From Bacteroidia bacterium (GTDB lineage: Bacteria > Bacteroidota > Bacteroidia > Flavobacteriales_E > Vicingaceae), in assembly GCA_030426475.1 (NCBI GenBank), contig JAUHYR010000009.1, positions 1 through 52,363 of the forward strand: 52,363 bases of DNA. Direction: 5' to 3'. A program made the translations under genes and the position numbers. Shown piece by piece: positions 34,855 through 43,359 of this stretch; position 1 is the first letter of the stretch, and each line of letters begins with the position of its first letter. The notes below the pieces were generated by a model. It saw nothing but the letters and a program-made list of their open reading frames with translations, searched no databases and was not told the origin of the DNA.

Positions 34855-35376
34855 ATGACAATTAAAACAGGGCTATTTGCAGTTTTAGGGCTTCTCCTCT
34901 TTTCTTGCCATCAGAGTAAAGAAATTAGTGAGGTTAATAATTTTCATCAAGTAAATGAAGAACTCTACCGTTGTGGGCAACCTACCAAAAAAGATATGTT
35001 GCTGATTGAGCAATATGGAATAAAAACCGTGCTGAACTTACGCCATAAAAGAAGTGATAAAAATGAACTAAAAGGCACAAAGCTTATTCAAAAAGAAGTA
35101 AAAATTAATACCTGGAAAATTAGTGAAGAAGACTTAGTTGTAGCTTTAAAAATGATAAAAGAAAGTGAAAAGCCTATTTTAGTACATTGCTTACATGGAG
35201 CCGACCGAACAGGTGCGGTAATAGCCGCCTACAGAATTGTATATGATAACTGGAATAAAGAAAAAGCTATAACTGAACTAAAAGAAACCCAATACGGTTT
35301 TCATGAAAAAGCATTTAAAAATATTATTGTGCTTTTGGAAAATATAGATGAAGAAAGTTTTAGAAAAAACTTTTAA
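34855..35376 (+). CDS. Dual-specificity/tyrosine phosphatase-like lipoprotein
   Basis: This 173-residue protein has a lipoprotein signal (MTIKTGLFAVLGLLLFSC, Cys18) and a cysteine-phosphatase domain with the P-loop VHCLHGADRTG (HCxxGxxRT/S; the nucleophilic Cys and the Arg are both present) and the general-acid region KINTWKISEEDL. It belongs to the DSP/DUF442-like group that begins ELYRCGQPTKKDM, with IKTVLNLRHKR. It would act in the periplasm on a phosphorylated protein, lipid or inositol-type compound; substrate unknown. The ATG at 34855 is chosen because it starts the signal peptide; a longer frame from 34786 runs into the AddB-like gene and lacks one. Confidence 0.87.
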   Translation: MTIKTGLFAVLGLLLFSCHQSKEISEVNNFHQVNEELYRCGQPTKKDMLLIEQYGIKTVLNLRHKRSDKNELKGTKLIQKEVKINTWKISEEDLVVALKMIKESEKPILVHCLHGADRTGAVIAAYRIVYDNWNKEKAITELKETQYGFHEKAFKNIIVLLENIDEESFRKNF

Positions 35377-35385
35377 CACTACTTA

Positions 35386-36072
35386 TTACCCCACCTTCAA
35401 CTTAAACCCAATGCCGTGCACATTTTCAATTTCTACGGAAGAATCCGTGCTTAGGTATTTTCTAAGTTTTGAAATAAAAACATCCATGCTTCTACCGGTA
35501 AAATAATCATCTTTTCCCCACACAAAATTGAGTAACATTTCTCTTGGCAACACTTCATTTTTACGCTCTGCCATAATCTTTAATAGCGTTGCCTCTTTTT
35601 TAGAAAGTTTTTGTTCTTCATCTTTACAAAACAATACTTTCTCTTTATGTTTAAGGGTAAACTTACCTATTTTAAACTCATTTATCTCAGTTTTTACTTC
35701 ACCTGAAACTCTTCGTAAAACAGCTTCCATTCTCACTTTAAGCTCTCTAAAGTCAAAAGGTTTGGTTATATAATCATCGGCTCCTACTTCAAAGCCTTTT
35801 AATTTATCGTCTGTTTGTTCTTTAGCGGTAATGAAAATAATGGGCGTAGCAGGACGCAATTTTTTTATTTCTTGAGCGATACTGAATCCGTCTTTTTTAG
35901 GAAGCATTACATCTAACAAACAAATATCGTAGCTTTCAGTAGCAAATGATTCAAGAGCTTGTTGCCCATCAACACAGAGTTTCACTTTATGCCCCTCTTG
36001 TAGTAATTGGTCTTTTACAACAAAACCTAAGTTAACATCATCTTCAGCTAAAAGTATTTTTAAATTGTTCAT
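35386..36072 (-). CDS. OmpR-family response regulator
   Basis: This 228-residue DNA-binding regulator has a receiver domain with phospho-acceptor D54 in YDICLLDVMLPKKDG, acidic pocket LAEDD and Lys in DDYITKPF, followed by an OmpR/PhoB winged helix (FVWGKDDYFTGRSMDVFISKLRKYL). It is similar in layout to Bacteroides RprY. It is encoded 5 bp downstream of the histidine kinase gene and is surely its partner. Together with murQ the three genes form a minus-strand operon. Targets are unknown. Confidence 0.94.
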   Translation of the reverse strand: MNNLKILLAEDDVNLGFVVKDQLLQEGHKVKLCVDGQQALESFATESYDICLLDVMLPKKDGFSIAQEIKKLRPATPIIFITAKEQTDDKLKGFEVGADDYITKPFDFRELKVRMEAVLRRVSGEVKTEINEFKIGKFTLKHKEKVLFCKDEEQKLSKKEATLLKIMAERKNEVLPREMLLNFVWGKDDYFTGRSMDVFISKLRKYLSTDSSVEIENVHGIGFKLKVG

Positions 36073-36077
36073 TTTTA

Positions 36078-37349
36078 TTATTTAATTGGTAGCCAGATTA
36101 TAAATTCACTTCCTTTATTTAGTTCACTATTCACTCTTATTTTTCCTTTGTGTGCTTCAACAACTGTCTTTACATAATTCAATCCCAAGCCAAATCCTTT
36201 TACATCATGCACGTTTCCGGTAGGAACTCTGTAAAATTTCTCAAAAATCAGCTTTTGTGCCTTTTTAGAAATTCCAATTCCGTTGTCGGTTATAGTAAAA
36301 ACTATGCCATTTTTTTGTTGCTCTAATTTAATATCAATTTTTGGAGGATTAGTATTATACTTTATTGCATTATCTATTAAATTAGAAATAATATTACCTA
36401 GATGCATTTTGTCAGCCTTTACATAAATTTCATTAGCTGATTTCTGAAAAGAAATCTCTCCTTTCTTTTCTTCAATAATTAATGCAAAACTTCTAACTGT
36501 GTTTTCGATTAATTCAACCAAATTAATTTTTTGAGGTTCAAGCTCTAAACCACTTTTATCTAACAAGGCAGACTGCAACACCTTTTCTACCTGTGTTTTA
36601 AGACGTTGATTTTCACTTTTTATAATGTTAGCGTAAGATTTTAGCCTTTCGGGCTGAGCACCAATTTCATCACCTAGCAAAACATCTGCAGACAAGTTAA
36701 TAGTGGAAATAGGAGTTTTAAACTCATGCGTCATGTTATTAATAAAGTCGTTTTTAATTTCTGATAATCGCTTTTGCTTTAGCATTACATTAACCGAATA
36801 GGCAAAAAACCCTACTACAAAAAGAATAAGGATAGAAGTATAAATCCAAAAATCCATTCCTTTGATTAAAAAGGCAGCTTTTCCCGGAAAATATACTCCG
36901 AAATAATGCCCGCTCCTGTCCCACTGACTACCGCTGGTAAATTCTACAATCTCTTCTTTCTCTTCTGTTTTAACCTGAACAAAGTTTCCAAATACTACAG
37001 AATCTGTAAAGCAATCGTAAATAACATATTCAAAGTCAAGTTGAATGTTTCTCAACTCAAACTCTGATTTTAAAAAGGACTCCAGCAAGTATGGATGTAA
37101 AGTATCATTCATACTTACTATAAAGTAATTTGATGAAACCTGCTCCACAGGGTCGTACAATTCAGAGGGATCTTTATTGACATCCAGAATTTGTTGAGCC
37201 ACATTTACTAAGGCCAAATGAACTCTTTCGTTAAACTGCTTTTCCTCTATGCTATAAGCTTTTTTAACCCAATAGATTTGAGTGGCAATAATTCCTATTA
37301 AAGAAATTGCCGCAAGAATGATAATCGTTCTAAGGGTAAATCTATTCAT
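36078..37349 (-). CDS. Two-pass sensor histidine kinase
   Basis: This 423-residue inner-membrane kinase has helices at about 7-27 and 167-190 that enclose a periplasmic sensor of about 140 residues. The HisKA dimerisation domain has the phospho-acceptor in NNMTHEFKTPIST (H208), and the HATPase_c domain has N box NIISNLIDNAIKYN, G1 DNGIGIS and G2 GFGLGLNYV. The architecture and sequence style match Bacteroides RprX. It follows murQ with no gap (murQ ends at 37350), which implies translation coupling and suggests that the signal could be related to cell-wall turnover. The sensed ligand is unknown. Confidence 0.94.
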   Translation of the reverse strand: MNRFTLRTIIILAAISLIGIIATQIYWVKKAYSIEEKQFNERVHLALVNVAQQILDVNKDPSELYDPVEQVSSNYFIVSMNDTLHPYLLESFLKSEFELRNIQLDFEYVIYDCFTDSVVFGNFVQVKTEEKEEIVEFTSGSQWDRSGHYFGVYFPGKAAFLIKGMDFWIYTSILILFVVGFFAYSVNVMLKQKRLSEIKNDFINNMTHEFKTPISTINLSADVLLGDEIGAQPERLKSYANIIKSENQRLKTQVEKVLQSALLDKSGLELEPQKINLVELIENTVRSFALIIEEKKGEISFQKSANEIYVKADKMHLGNIISNLIDNAIKYNTNPPKIDIKLEQQKNGIVFTITDNGIGISKKAQKLIFEKFYRVPTGNVHDVKGFGLGLNYVKTVVEAHKGKIRVNSELNKGSEFIIWLPIK

Positions 37350-38156
37350 CTATTGTTGTGATTCAATTGCTTTTCTAACGCTTCCGTATTTCGCCAATAA
37401 TTTATTTGCATCCTCATATTTTATAGATAATGCCTCCATTACCATTTTAGTTCCTCTATCCACCAGTTTATTATTACTCAATTGCATATCTACCATTCTA
37501 TTTCCTTTCACTCTGCCAAGCTTAATCATTACAGAAGTGGAAATCATGTTCAATACTAACTTTTGTGCTGTTCCGCTTTTCATTCGGGTACTTCCGGTAA
37601 CAAATTCGGGACCAACATTTACCTCAATGGGAATTTTAGAATTGCTAGCCACCGGACTTCCCGGATTGCATGTAATACAAGACGTTAATATACCCATTTC
37701 ATTACATTTTTTCAAACCGCCAATAACGTAAGGTGTCGTACCGGAAGCAGCAATACCAATTACCGTATCATTTTCTGAAATTTCGTACTCCATTAAGTCT
37801 TTCCAACACTGGTTTTCATCATCTTCTGCAAACTCAACCGCTTTTCTAATAGCATTATCACCTCCTGCAATTAATCCTACTACCATACCGAAAGGAACGC
37901 CAAAAGTTGGCGGGCATTCAGAAGCATCTACTATTCCTAATCTTCCGCTTGTACCCGCTCCAATATAAAAAAGTCGCCCTCCATTTTTCATTTTTTCTTC
38001 AAGCGCCACTACTAAACTTTCTATTTGAGGTATGGATTTAGCAACAGCTTCAGCCACTTTCCTATCTTCCTGATTGATATTAGTTAAAATTTCATTGACC
38101 GACATTTTATCAATATCCTGATAGAGAGATTCTTTTTCTGTGATTTTATCAAACAT
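37350..38156 (-). CDS. murQ: N-acetylmuramic acid 6-phosphate etherase
   Basis: This 268-residue SIS-fold enzyme splits the lactyl ether of MurNAc 6-phosphate, yielding GlcNAc 6-phosphate and D-lactate in peptidoglycan recycling. The signature is clear: FYIGAGTSGRLGIVDASECPPTFG with the catalytic Glu, GLIAGGDNAIRKAVEFAEDD, GIAASGTTPYV and GSTRMKSGTAQK. At 268 residues it is at the short end of the family, ending soon after the SIS domain. It leads an operon with a sensor kinase and response regulator and is divergent from the acyl-CoA ligase gene across only 41 bp. Confidence 0.95.
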   Translation of the reverse strand: MFDKITEKESLYQDIDKMSVNEILTNINQEDRKVAEAVAKSIPQIESLVVALEEKMKNGGRLFYIGAGTSGRLGIVDASECPPTFGVPFGMVVGLIAGGDNAIRKAVEFAEDDENQCWKDLMEYEISENDTVIGIAASGTTPYVIGGLKKCNEMGILTSCITCNPGSPVASNSKIPIEVNVGPEFVTGSTRMKSGTAQKLVLNMISTSVMIKLGRVKGNRMVDMQLSNNKLVDRGTKMVMEALSIKYEDANKLLAKYGSVRKAIESQQ

Positions 38157-38197
38157 ATACTCAAATAAAATTTTTAACTTTATACAAACTATTCTGT

Positions 38198-39967
38198 ATG
38201 AGCGAAATTAAAAGAATTTTTGACCTTCATTACCATCAACTTAAGAATTATCCAAAATCTGACGCTTTAGCAGCTAAAGAAAATGGAAAATGGATTACAT
38301 ACAGTATAAAAGACGTTATTAATCAAGCCAATGAATTTAGTTTAGGATTACTAAAACTGGGCATACAACCTACCGATAAAATTGCAATCATTTCTAATAA
38401 CAGACCCGAATGGCATATTACTGATTTAGGCATTTTACAAATAGGAGCCATCAATGTCCCCATCTATCCCACTATTACGGAAGAAGATTATGCCTACATT
38501 ATGAATGATGCAGAAGTTAAAATGGTTTTTGTTTCGGATGATGAAATTTTAGGAAAAGTAAATGCCATAAAAAATCAGGTTACTACTTTAAAAGCAGTAT
38601 ATACGTTTAATCAAATAGCAGGAGAAAAACACTGGACAGAAATAAAAGAACTTGGTAAAAATGATGATAAGTCTTCTCTTCAGGCATATAGAGATAAGGT
38701 AAAAGAAGACGAATTGGCTACTTTGATATATACTTCCGGTACTACCGGAAAACCAAAAGGTGTAATGATTTCGCACCGAAATATAGTAAGTAATGTTTTT
38801 GGAAGTAAGCCTAGATTACCGGTAGATGCACAAGGAAAATCTTTAAGCTTTTTACCGCTATGCCATGTTTATGAAAGAATGGTAGTTTACTTATATATCT
38901 ACACAGGGGTTTCTGTTTATTATGCTGAATCAATGGATACCATAGGCGATAATCTGAGAGAAGTTAAACCACAGGTTTTTACGGCAGTTCCAAGACTTTT
39001 AGAAAAAGTATATGATAAAATAATGGCAAAAGGTGCCGAGTTAACCGGATTAAAAAAGAAATTATTTTACTGGGCAGTTGAATTAGGGCTAAAGTATGAC
39101 CCAAGAAAAAACATGGGCTTCTTTTATAATATTCAATTAAGTATTGCCAACAAACTTATTTTTAGCAAATGGAGAGAAGCCTTGGGAGGAAACTGCCAAG
39201 CAGTTGCTTCGGGTAGTGCGCCACTACAACCTAGACTTGCCAGAATATTTTTAGCAGCAAAAATACCTGTGATGGAAGGTTACGGACTAACAGAAACTTC
39301 TCCCGTATTAGCGGTCAACTGCCAAAAAGACAATGGGGTTATGATTGGCTCTGTTGGAAGACCGCTAGATAATGTAGAAATAAAAATTGCAGAAGACGGA
39401 GAAATATTGGCCAAAGGACCTAATGTAATGATGGGCTACTACAAAAGACAAGACCTTACTGACGAAGTAATTGACAAAGACGGATGGCTACACACCGGAG
39501 ATATTGGAGAATTTGAAGATGGTTTTCTAAAAATAACTGACAGAAAAAAAGAAATATTCAAAACTTCGGGTGGAAAATATGTAGCTCCACAAGTATTGGA
39601 AAACAAGTTTAAAGAATCTCACTTTATTGAACAATTAATGGTAATAGGTGAAGGTGAAAAACATCCTTCTGCTATTATACAGCCTGCGTTTGACTATTTA
39701 AAAGAATGGTGCAAGCGAAAAGAAATTAATTACACAACCAATGAAGAAATGATTGTAAATGAAAAAGTAGTAGCTAGGATTCAAAAAGAAATAGATAAAT
39801 ACAATACCTTTTTTGCAAAATACGAACAACTTAAAAACGTTCAGTTAACACCAATCGTATGGAGTATAGAAGGCGGAGAGCTCACTCCGACACTCAAATT
39901 AAGAAGAAAGCCGATACTAGAAAAGTATAAAGATTTGTATGCTAAAATTTATAATGCTAGAATATAA
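38198..39967 (+). CDS. Long-chain fatty acid--CoA ligase (AMP-binding)
   Basis: This 589-residue adenylate-forming enzyme activates a long-chain fatty acid with ATP and CoA. Core motifs are complete: P-loop LIYTSGTTGKPKGVMISH, linker MEGYGLTETSP, ATP-binding DGWLHTGDIGE and the C-terminal LKITDRKKEIFKTSGGKYVAP. Its size is closer to FadD15 of actinobacteria or eukaryotic ACSLs than to E. coli FadD. It is probably membrane-associated. Neighbouring murQ gives no functional link. It is followed after 5 bp by a small hypothetical gene that is likely cotranscribed. Confidence 0.95.
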   Translation: MSEIKRIFDLHYHQLKNYPKSDALAAKENGKWITYSIKDVINQANEFSLGLLKLGIQPTDKIAIISNNRPEWHITDLGILQIGAINVPIYPTITEEDYAYIMNDAEVKMVFVSDDEILGKVNAIKNQVTTLKAVYTFNQIAGEKHWTEIKELGKNDDKSSLQAYRDKVKEDELATLIYTSGTTGKPKGVMISHRNIVSNVFGSKPRLPVDAQGKSLSFLPLCHVYERMVVYLYIYTGVSVYYAESMDTIGDNLREVKPQVFTAVPRLLEKVYDKIMAKGAELTGLKKKLFYWAVELGLKYDPRKNMGFFYNIQLSIANKLIFSKWREALGGNCQAVASGSAPLQPRLARIFLAAKIPVMEGYGLTETSPVLAVNCQKDNGVMIGSVGRPLDNVEIKIAEDGEILAKGPNVMMGYYKRQDLTDEVIDKDGWLHTGDIGEFEDGFLKITDRKKEIFKTSGGKYVAPQVLENKFKESHFIEQLMVIGEGEKHPSAIIQPAFDYLKEWCKRKEINYTTNEEMIVNEKVVARIQKEIDKYNTFFAKYEQLKNVQLTPIVWSIEGGELTPTLKLRRKPILEKYKDLYAKIYNARI

Positions 39968-39972
39968 AAAAG

Positions 39973-40353
39973 ATGAATGAAGTTCTTGACAATCATCAGG
40001 TTTTTAAATCAGCCCAGATAAAAATTGATAAAACTAAAAAGCGCTATAAAAAATTATTTTCTTTTCTTTTTGTTTTTAGTTTAAGCGAAGGTTGGAAACA
40101 TCTTCCTGAAATCACCTCTGTTTCTATCACTTCAAGAAAAATGAACCAGACATTTAATTCAGTGAGAGCAATGGGGAATTCATCTACCGTTCAGTTTGGC
40201 GTTATTGTCGTTTATCTAATGACTACTTCAAAACAAAAAGTTGAAGCCGGAAGATTTGAGAATATCAAAAAAGCTCAAAAATTTGCAAATGATTTAGCAT
40301 CTTATCTAACTGTTGACATTATTGACTACACTAAGCGGGAAGAGGGAAACTGA
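39973..40353 (+). CDS. Hypothetical protein downstream of acyl-CoA ligase
   Basis: This 126-residue protein is not recognised. A basic N-terminus (KIDKTKKRYKKL) precedes a short hydrophobic stretch (FSFLFVFSL), then an alternating beta-strand pattern (HLPEITSVSITSRKMNQTF) and a C-terminal helix (ENIKKAQKFANDLASYL) followed by a last strand. This strand-then-helix order resembles small PH-like domains, but that is a fold impression and not a family assignment. It starts 5 bp after the acyl-CoA ligase and its last 23 bp overlap the end of the convergent kinase gene. Confidence 0.7.
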   Translation: MNEVLDNHQVFKSAQIKIDKTKKRYKKLFSFLFVFSLSEGWKHLPEITSVSITSRKMNQTFNSVRAMGNSSTVQFGVIVVYLMTTSKQKVEAGRFENIKKAQKFANDLASYLTVDIIDYTKREEGN

Positions 40354-42103
40354 TTAAAAAGTTAGCCCCATTATCATTAAAGTGTTTTACCTCACCTTTC
40401 AGCTGAACAGTTAAAAGATATACCAGCTCTAAACCTAATGTAGAAAGGTTTTCCATATCTAAATTTTCCGGCAAGCCTTTACCATCATCTTTTACATGAA
40501 GCCCAATATTTTTGTTTGACTTTTCAAGCCTAACCGTAATATGCCCTTCTCTGGTATGATCAAAGGCATGCATATAGCAATTATTTAGCAATTCATTTAA
40601 AATTAAACCAAATGAAATTGCTGATTCAATATCTAACTCTGTTTCTTCGGCTATTAATTCAACTTTTACATCGCTATCATTAAAGTGTTTTTCCGTCAAC
40701 TGAATAATGTGTTCAAAGTAAGGTTTCAGTTTAACCGATGATAAATCATCCGTTTGATAAATCTTATCATGAATAATTGCCATGGCATTTACCCTGCTTT
40801 TTGCTGAACTTAGTATTTCTTTGGAAAGCTTATCAGAAATAGAACTTGATTGTAAGTTAAGCATGCTATATATCAGCTGGAAATTATTTTTTACTCTATG
40901 GTGAACTTCTTTTAGTAAAATCTCTCTTTCCTTTAAGGCTAAATTTAATCGCTTATTAATTTTTTTCTTTTCATAAAACCTAAAGAATAGTACAATAGCA
41001 AATATTACCAGAAAAATTATCCCTAAAATATAGTAAAGTCTTTCCTCATCCTTCTCTAATAGTTTTAAATCAGATAGCTCTTTCGACATTTTTAAGTTTT
41101 CAATCTCGGTTTTAGCTAAATCTGTTCGCTGTTTCGACTCAGTATATAAAAACATTTTGTGCTTTTCGCTATCCATTACCGAGTCCTTCCAAATAATATG
41201 TTGTTGGAAATAAGTAGCGGCACTATCAAACTTTTGAAGCCCCATATAGCTTTTTGCCAACCCTTCAGAAACATTTCTTAAATGAACCAGTGAAACGCCT
41301 TTTGCCAACATATATGCCATTTTGTAAAAATCAATAGCCACATCATACTTTTTAAGCGCATTATACAAATCGCCCATATTTGTGTAGGCATACATTTTAA
41401 GAATATGTGAGTTTTGTTTTTCAGCAAGCTGAGTACACTTTACAGCATATTTTTCAGCTTCGTCATATCGCTTTAGCATACGATTAGCCGAACTGATATT
41501 TTGATAATTAATGGTCAGCCATTTTTCTTGCCGGTATTTTTCGTTTATCTCGGCAGCTTGTTTATAAAACTCTAAGGCCATCTTAGGGTTTCCTTTTAAC
41601 CGATAAATTTCTCCTATATTGTTAAATGAGCCGGCCATAAGAGTTGTATCCTTTAATGCCGTACGTATTTGTAATGCTTTATTGAAAAAATCAAATGCAT
41701 TATTATAATCTTCCACATTATAGTAAACACCACCTATTTCATTATAAAAATTAGCACTCATTACCTTATCATTAGCTGTTTCTGCAGCTTTTAGTCCCTC
41801 ATATAAGGTTTGAAGAGCTTTTTGTAATTGTGAGCTATGATGATAAGCTGAACCCAGATGGTATAAAGATCTTCGATAACCTTCGGCATAATCATACCTT
41901 TCTGAAATAATAACAGCTTCCTTTAATAAATCTACCTTAGCAGAGTGAGAAGGAATTTTCTTACTCTCCGCTATTAACTTGGTAATAAATGAAGTGTCTT
42001 TAATTGATTGAGAATATTGCTTTCTAAGAGAGTCCACTAATTCATTTGCCTTTATAAAGGTAAAAGGCAATACAAGCATAAATACAAAACAAAACTTTCT
42101 CAT
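40331..42103 (-). CDS. TPR-containing HisKA_2-type sensor histidine kinase
   Basis: This 590-residue membrane kinase has a signal peptide (to about residue 19), an exported sensor of about six TPR units (60-310), a coiled coil, one membrane helix (357-374) and a cytosolic HisKA_2 domain with the phospho-acceptor in LLKEVHHRVKNNFQLIYS (H401/H402) plus an HATPase with N box LILNELLNNCYMHAF and G1 DDGKGLP. HisKA_2 kinases often act with stand-alone or LytTR-type regulators; none is adjacent, so it is an orphan. It differs from the TPR kinase at 16489-18378 in its catalytic class. The gene stands alone. Confidence 0.92.
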   Translation of the reverse strand: MRKFCFVFMLVLPFTFIKANELVDSLRKQYSQSIKDTSFITKLIAESKKIPSHSAKVDLLKEAVIISERYDYAEGYRRSLYHLGSAYHHSSQLQKALQTLYEGLKAAETANDKVMSANFYNEIGGVYYNVEDYNNAFDFFNKALQIRTALKDTTLMAGSFNNIGEIYRLKGNPKMALEFYKQAAEINEKYRQEKWLTINYQNISSANRMLKRYDEAEKYAVKCTQLAEKQNSHILKMYAYTNMGDLYNALKKYDVAIDFYKMAYMLAKGVSLVHLRNVSEGLAKSYMGLQKFDSAATYFQQHIIWKDSVMDSEKHKMFLYTESKQRTDLAKTEIENLKMSKELSDLKLLEKDEERLYYILGIIFLVIFAIVLFFRFYEKKKINKRLNLALKEREILLKEVHHRVKNNFQLIYSMLNLQSSSISDKLSKEILSSAKSRVNAMAIIHDKIYQTDDLSSVKLKPYFEHIIQLTEKHFNDSDVKVELIAEETELDIESAISFGLILNELLNNCYMHAFDHTREGHITVRLEKSNKNIGLHVKDDGKGLPENLDMENLSTLGLELVYLLTVQLKGEVKHFNDNGANFLISFPLPA

Positions 42104-42156
42104 TCGCTTAATTAGTAACTGTAAAGATAAAAATCTTACGCTTCTTTTTATTTAGA

Positions 42157-42187
42157 GTTGGTTGTTTTACAATTCAGTCTATTTTTG
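42157..42187 (+). promoter_or_regulatory. Candidate promoter for proline dehydrogenase
   Basis: TATTTTTG (42180-42187) is an exact TAnnTTTG -7 element, with GTTG (3 of 4 bases of TTTG) exactly 19 bp upstream at 42157-42160. The TTG start codon of the gene follows 17 bp later. Confidence 0.5.
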
Positions 42188-42204
42188 TCAAAAATTTTAA
42201 CCAA

Positions 42205-43359
42205 TTGATTTCTTTCGAAAATACTGAAGTCGCTTTTGCAGGAAAGTCAGATAAACAACTAAAGAAAGCTTACTACCTTTTTAAGCTTATTAGTTACAAC
42301 TGGATGGTTTCTCTTGGCACTCCATTGCTAAAGTTTGCTTTAGCCATTCATTTCCCTATTAAAGGTTTAATCAAAAATACTGTTTTTGAGCATTTTTGCG
42401 GAGGAGAAAGCATTACAGACTCTTCAAAAAAAATTACAGAACTGGCGAATTATAATGTAAAGACTATTCTGGATTATTCGGTAGAAGGAAAAGAAAGTAC
42501 GGAAGACTTTGAATCATGTAAAAATGAAGTGATTCAGACTATTATAAGAGCTGAAAACACTCCAAACATTCCTTTTTGTGTATTTAAAGTTACCGGACTG
42601 GGACCTTTTAAAGTTTTAGAAAAAGCCAGTAGCACACTTATGTTTGAAGGAGAAGCATGGGGAAAAATTGAAAAAAGAATTTTTGAAATATGCTCCATTG
42701 CTTTTGACAAAAAGGTCAAGGTGTTAATAGATGCTGAAGAAACCTGGATACAGGCTGCAATTGACCACCTTGCTTTTAAAATGATGTTACATTTTAACTC
42801 TGAAAAAGCGTTCATATATAACACCGTTCAGCTTTATAGAAAAAAAGGCTTACCCTATTTAAAGCAACTTCATATTGACTTAAAAGCCCAGAATAAATTT
42901 ACAGGGGTAAAGATTGTAAGAGGTGCTTATATGGAAAAGGAAAGAGAGCGAGCCAAAGAAATGGGATATGAATCACCTATTCAAACCACAAAATCAAATA
43001 CTGACTCTGACTTTGATAAAGCCATAGAGTATTGCATCGAAAATATAAATGAAGTATCTGTTTGTTGTGGCTCACATAATGAAAATAGCTCTATGTATCT
43101 AGCTCAACTAATGCTTGAAAAAGGAATAGCAAAAAATGATGAAAGAGTTTATTTTGCTCAGCTACTAGGCATGAGCGACCACATTTCATATAACCTTGCC
43201 GAAGCAGGTTTTAATGTTGCTAAATATGTTCCTTATGGACCTGTAAAAGAGGTAATGCCTTATTTAATAAGAAGAGCCAATGAAAATACTTCAGTTGCAG
43301 GACAAACAGGAAGAGAACTTCAACTGATAACAAAAGAACTTAAAAGAAGAAAACTTTAA
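42205..43359 (+). CDS. Proline dehydrogenase family protein
   Basis: This 384-residue flavoenzyme-type TIM barrel should oxidise proline to pyrroline-5-carboxylate and pass electrons to the quinone pool. The FAD/substrate features of the PutA/ProDH family are present: KVLIDAEETWIQ, KIVRGAYMEKERERAK, CCGSHNENSS, FAQLLGMSDHISYNLA and the C-terminal YVPYGPVKEVMPYLIRRANENTS. It is the mono-functional form without a dehydrogenase half. The start is TTG at 42205 (MISFENTEVAFAGKS fits the family N-terminus). It ends directly against the convergent TonB receptor gene with no spacer. Confidence 0.93.
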   Translation: MISFENTEVAFAGKSDKQLKKAYYLFKLISYNWMVSLGTPLLKFALAIHFPIKGLIKNTVFEHFCGGESITDSSKKITELANYNVKTILDYSVEGKESTEDFESCKNEVIQTIIRAENTPNIPFCVFKVTGLGPFKVLEKASSTLMFEGEAWGKIEKRIFEICSIAFDKKVKVLIDAEETWIQAAIDHLAFKMMLHFNSEKAFIYNTVQLYRKKGLPYLKQLHIDLKAQNKFTGVKIVRGAYMEKERERAKEMGYESPIQTTKSNTDSDFDKAIEYCIENINEVSVCCGSHNENSSMYLAQLMLEKGIAKNDERVYFAQLLGMSDHISYNLAEAGFNVAKYVPYGPVKEVMPYLIRRANENTSVAGQTGRELQLITKELKRRKL

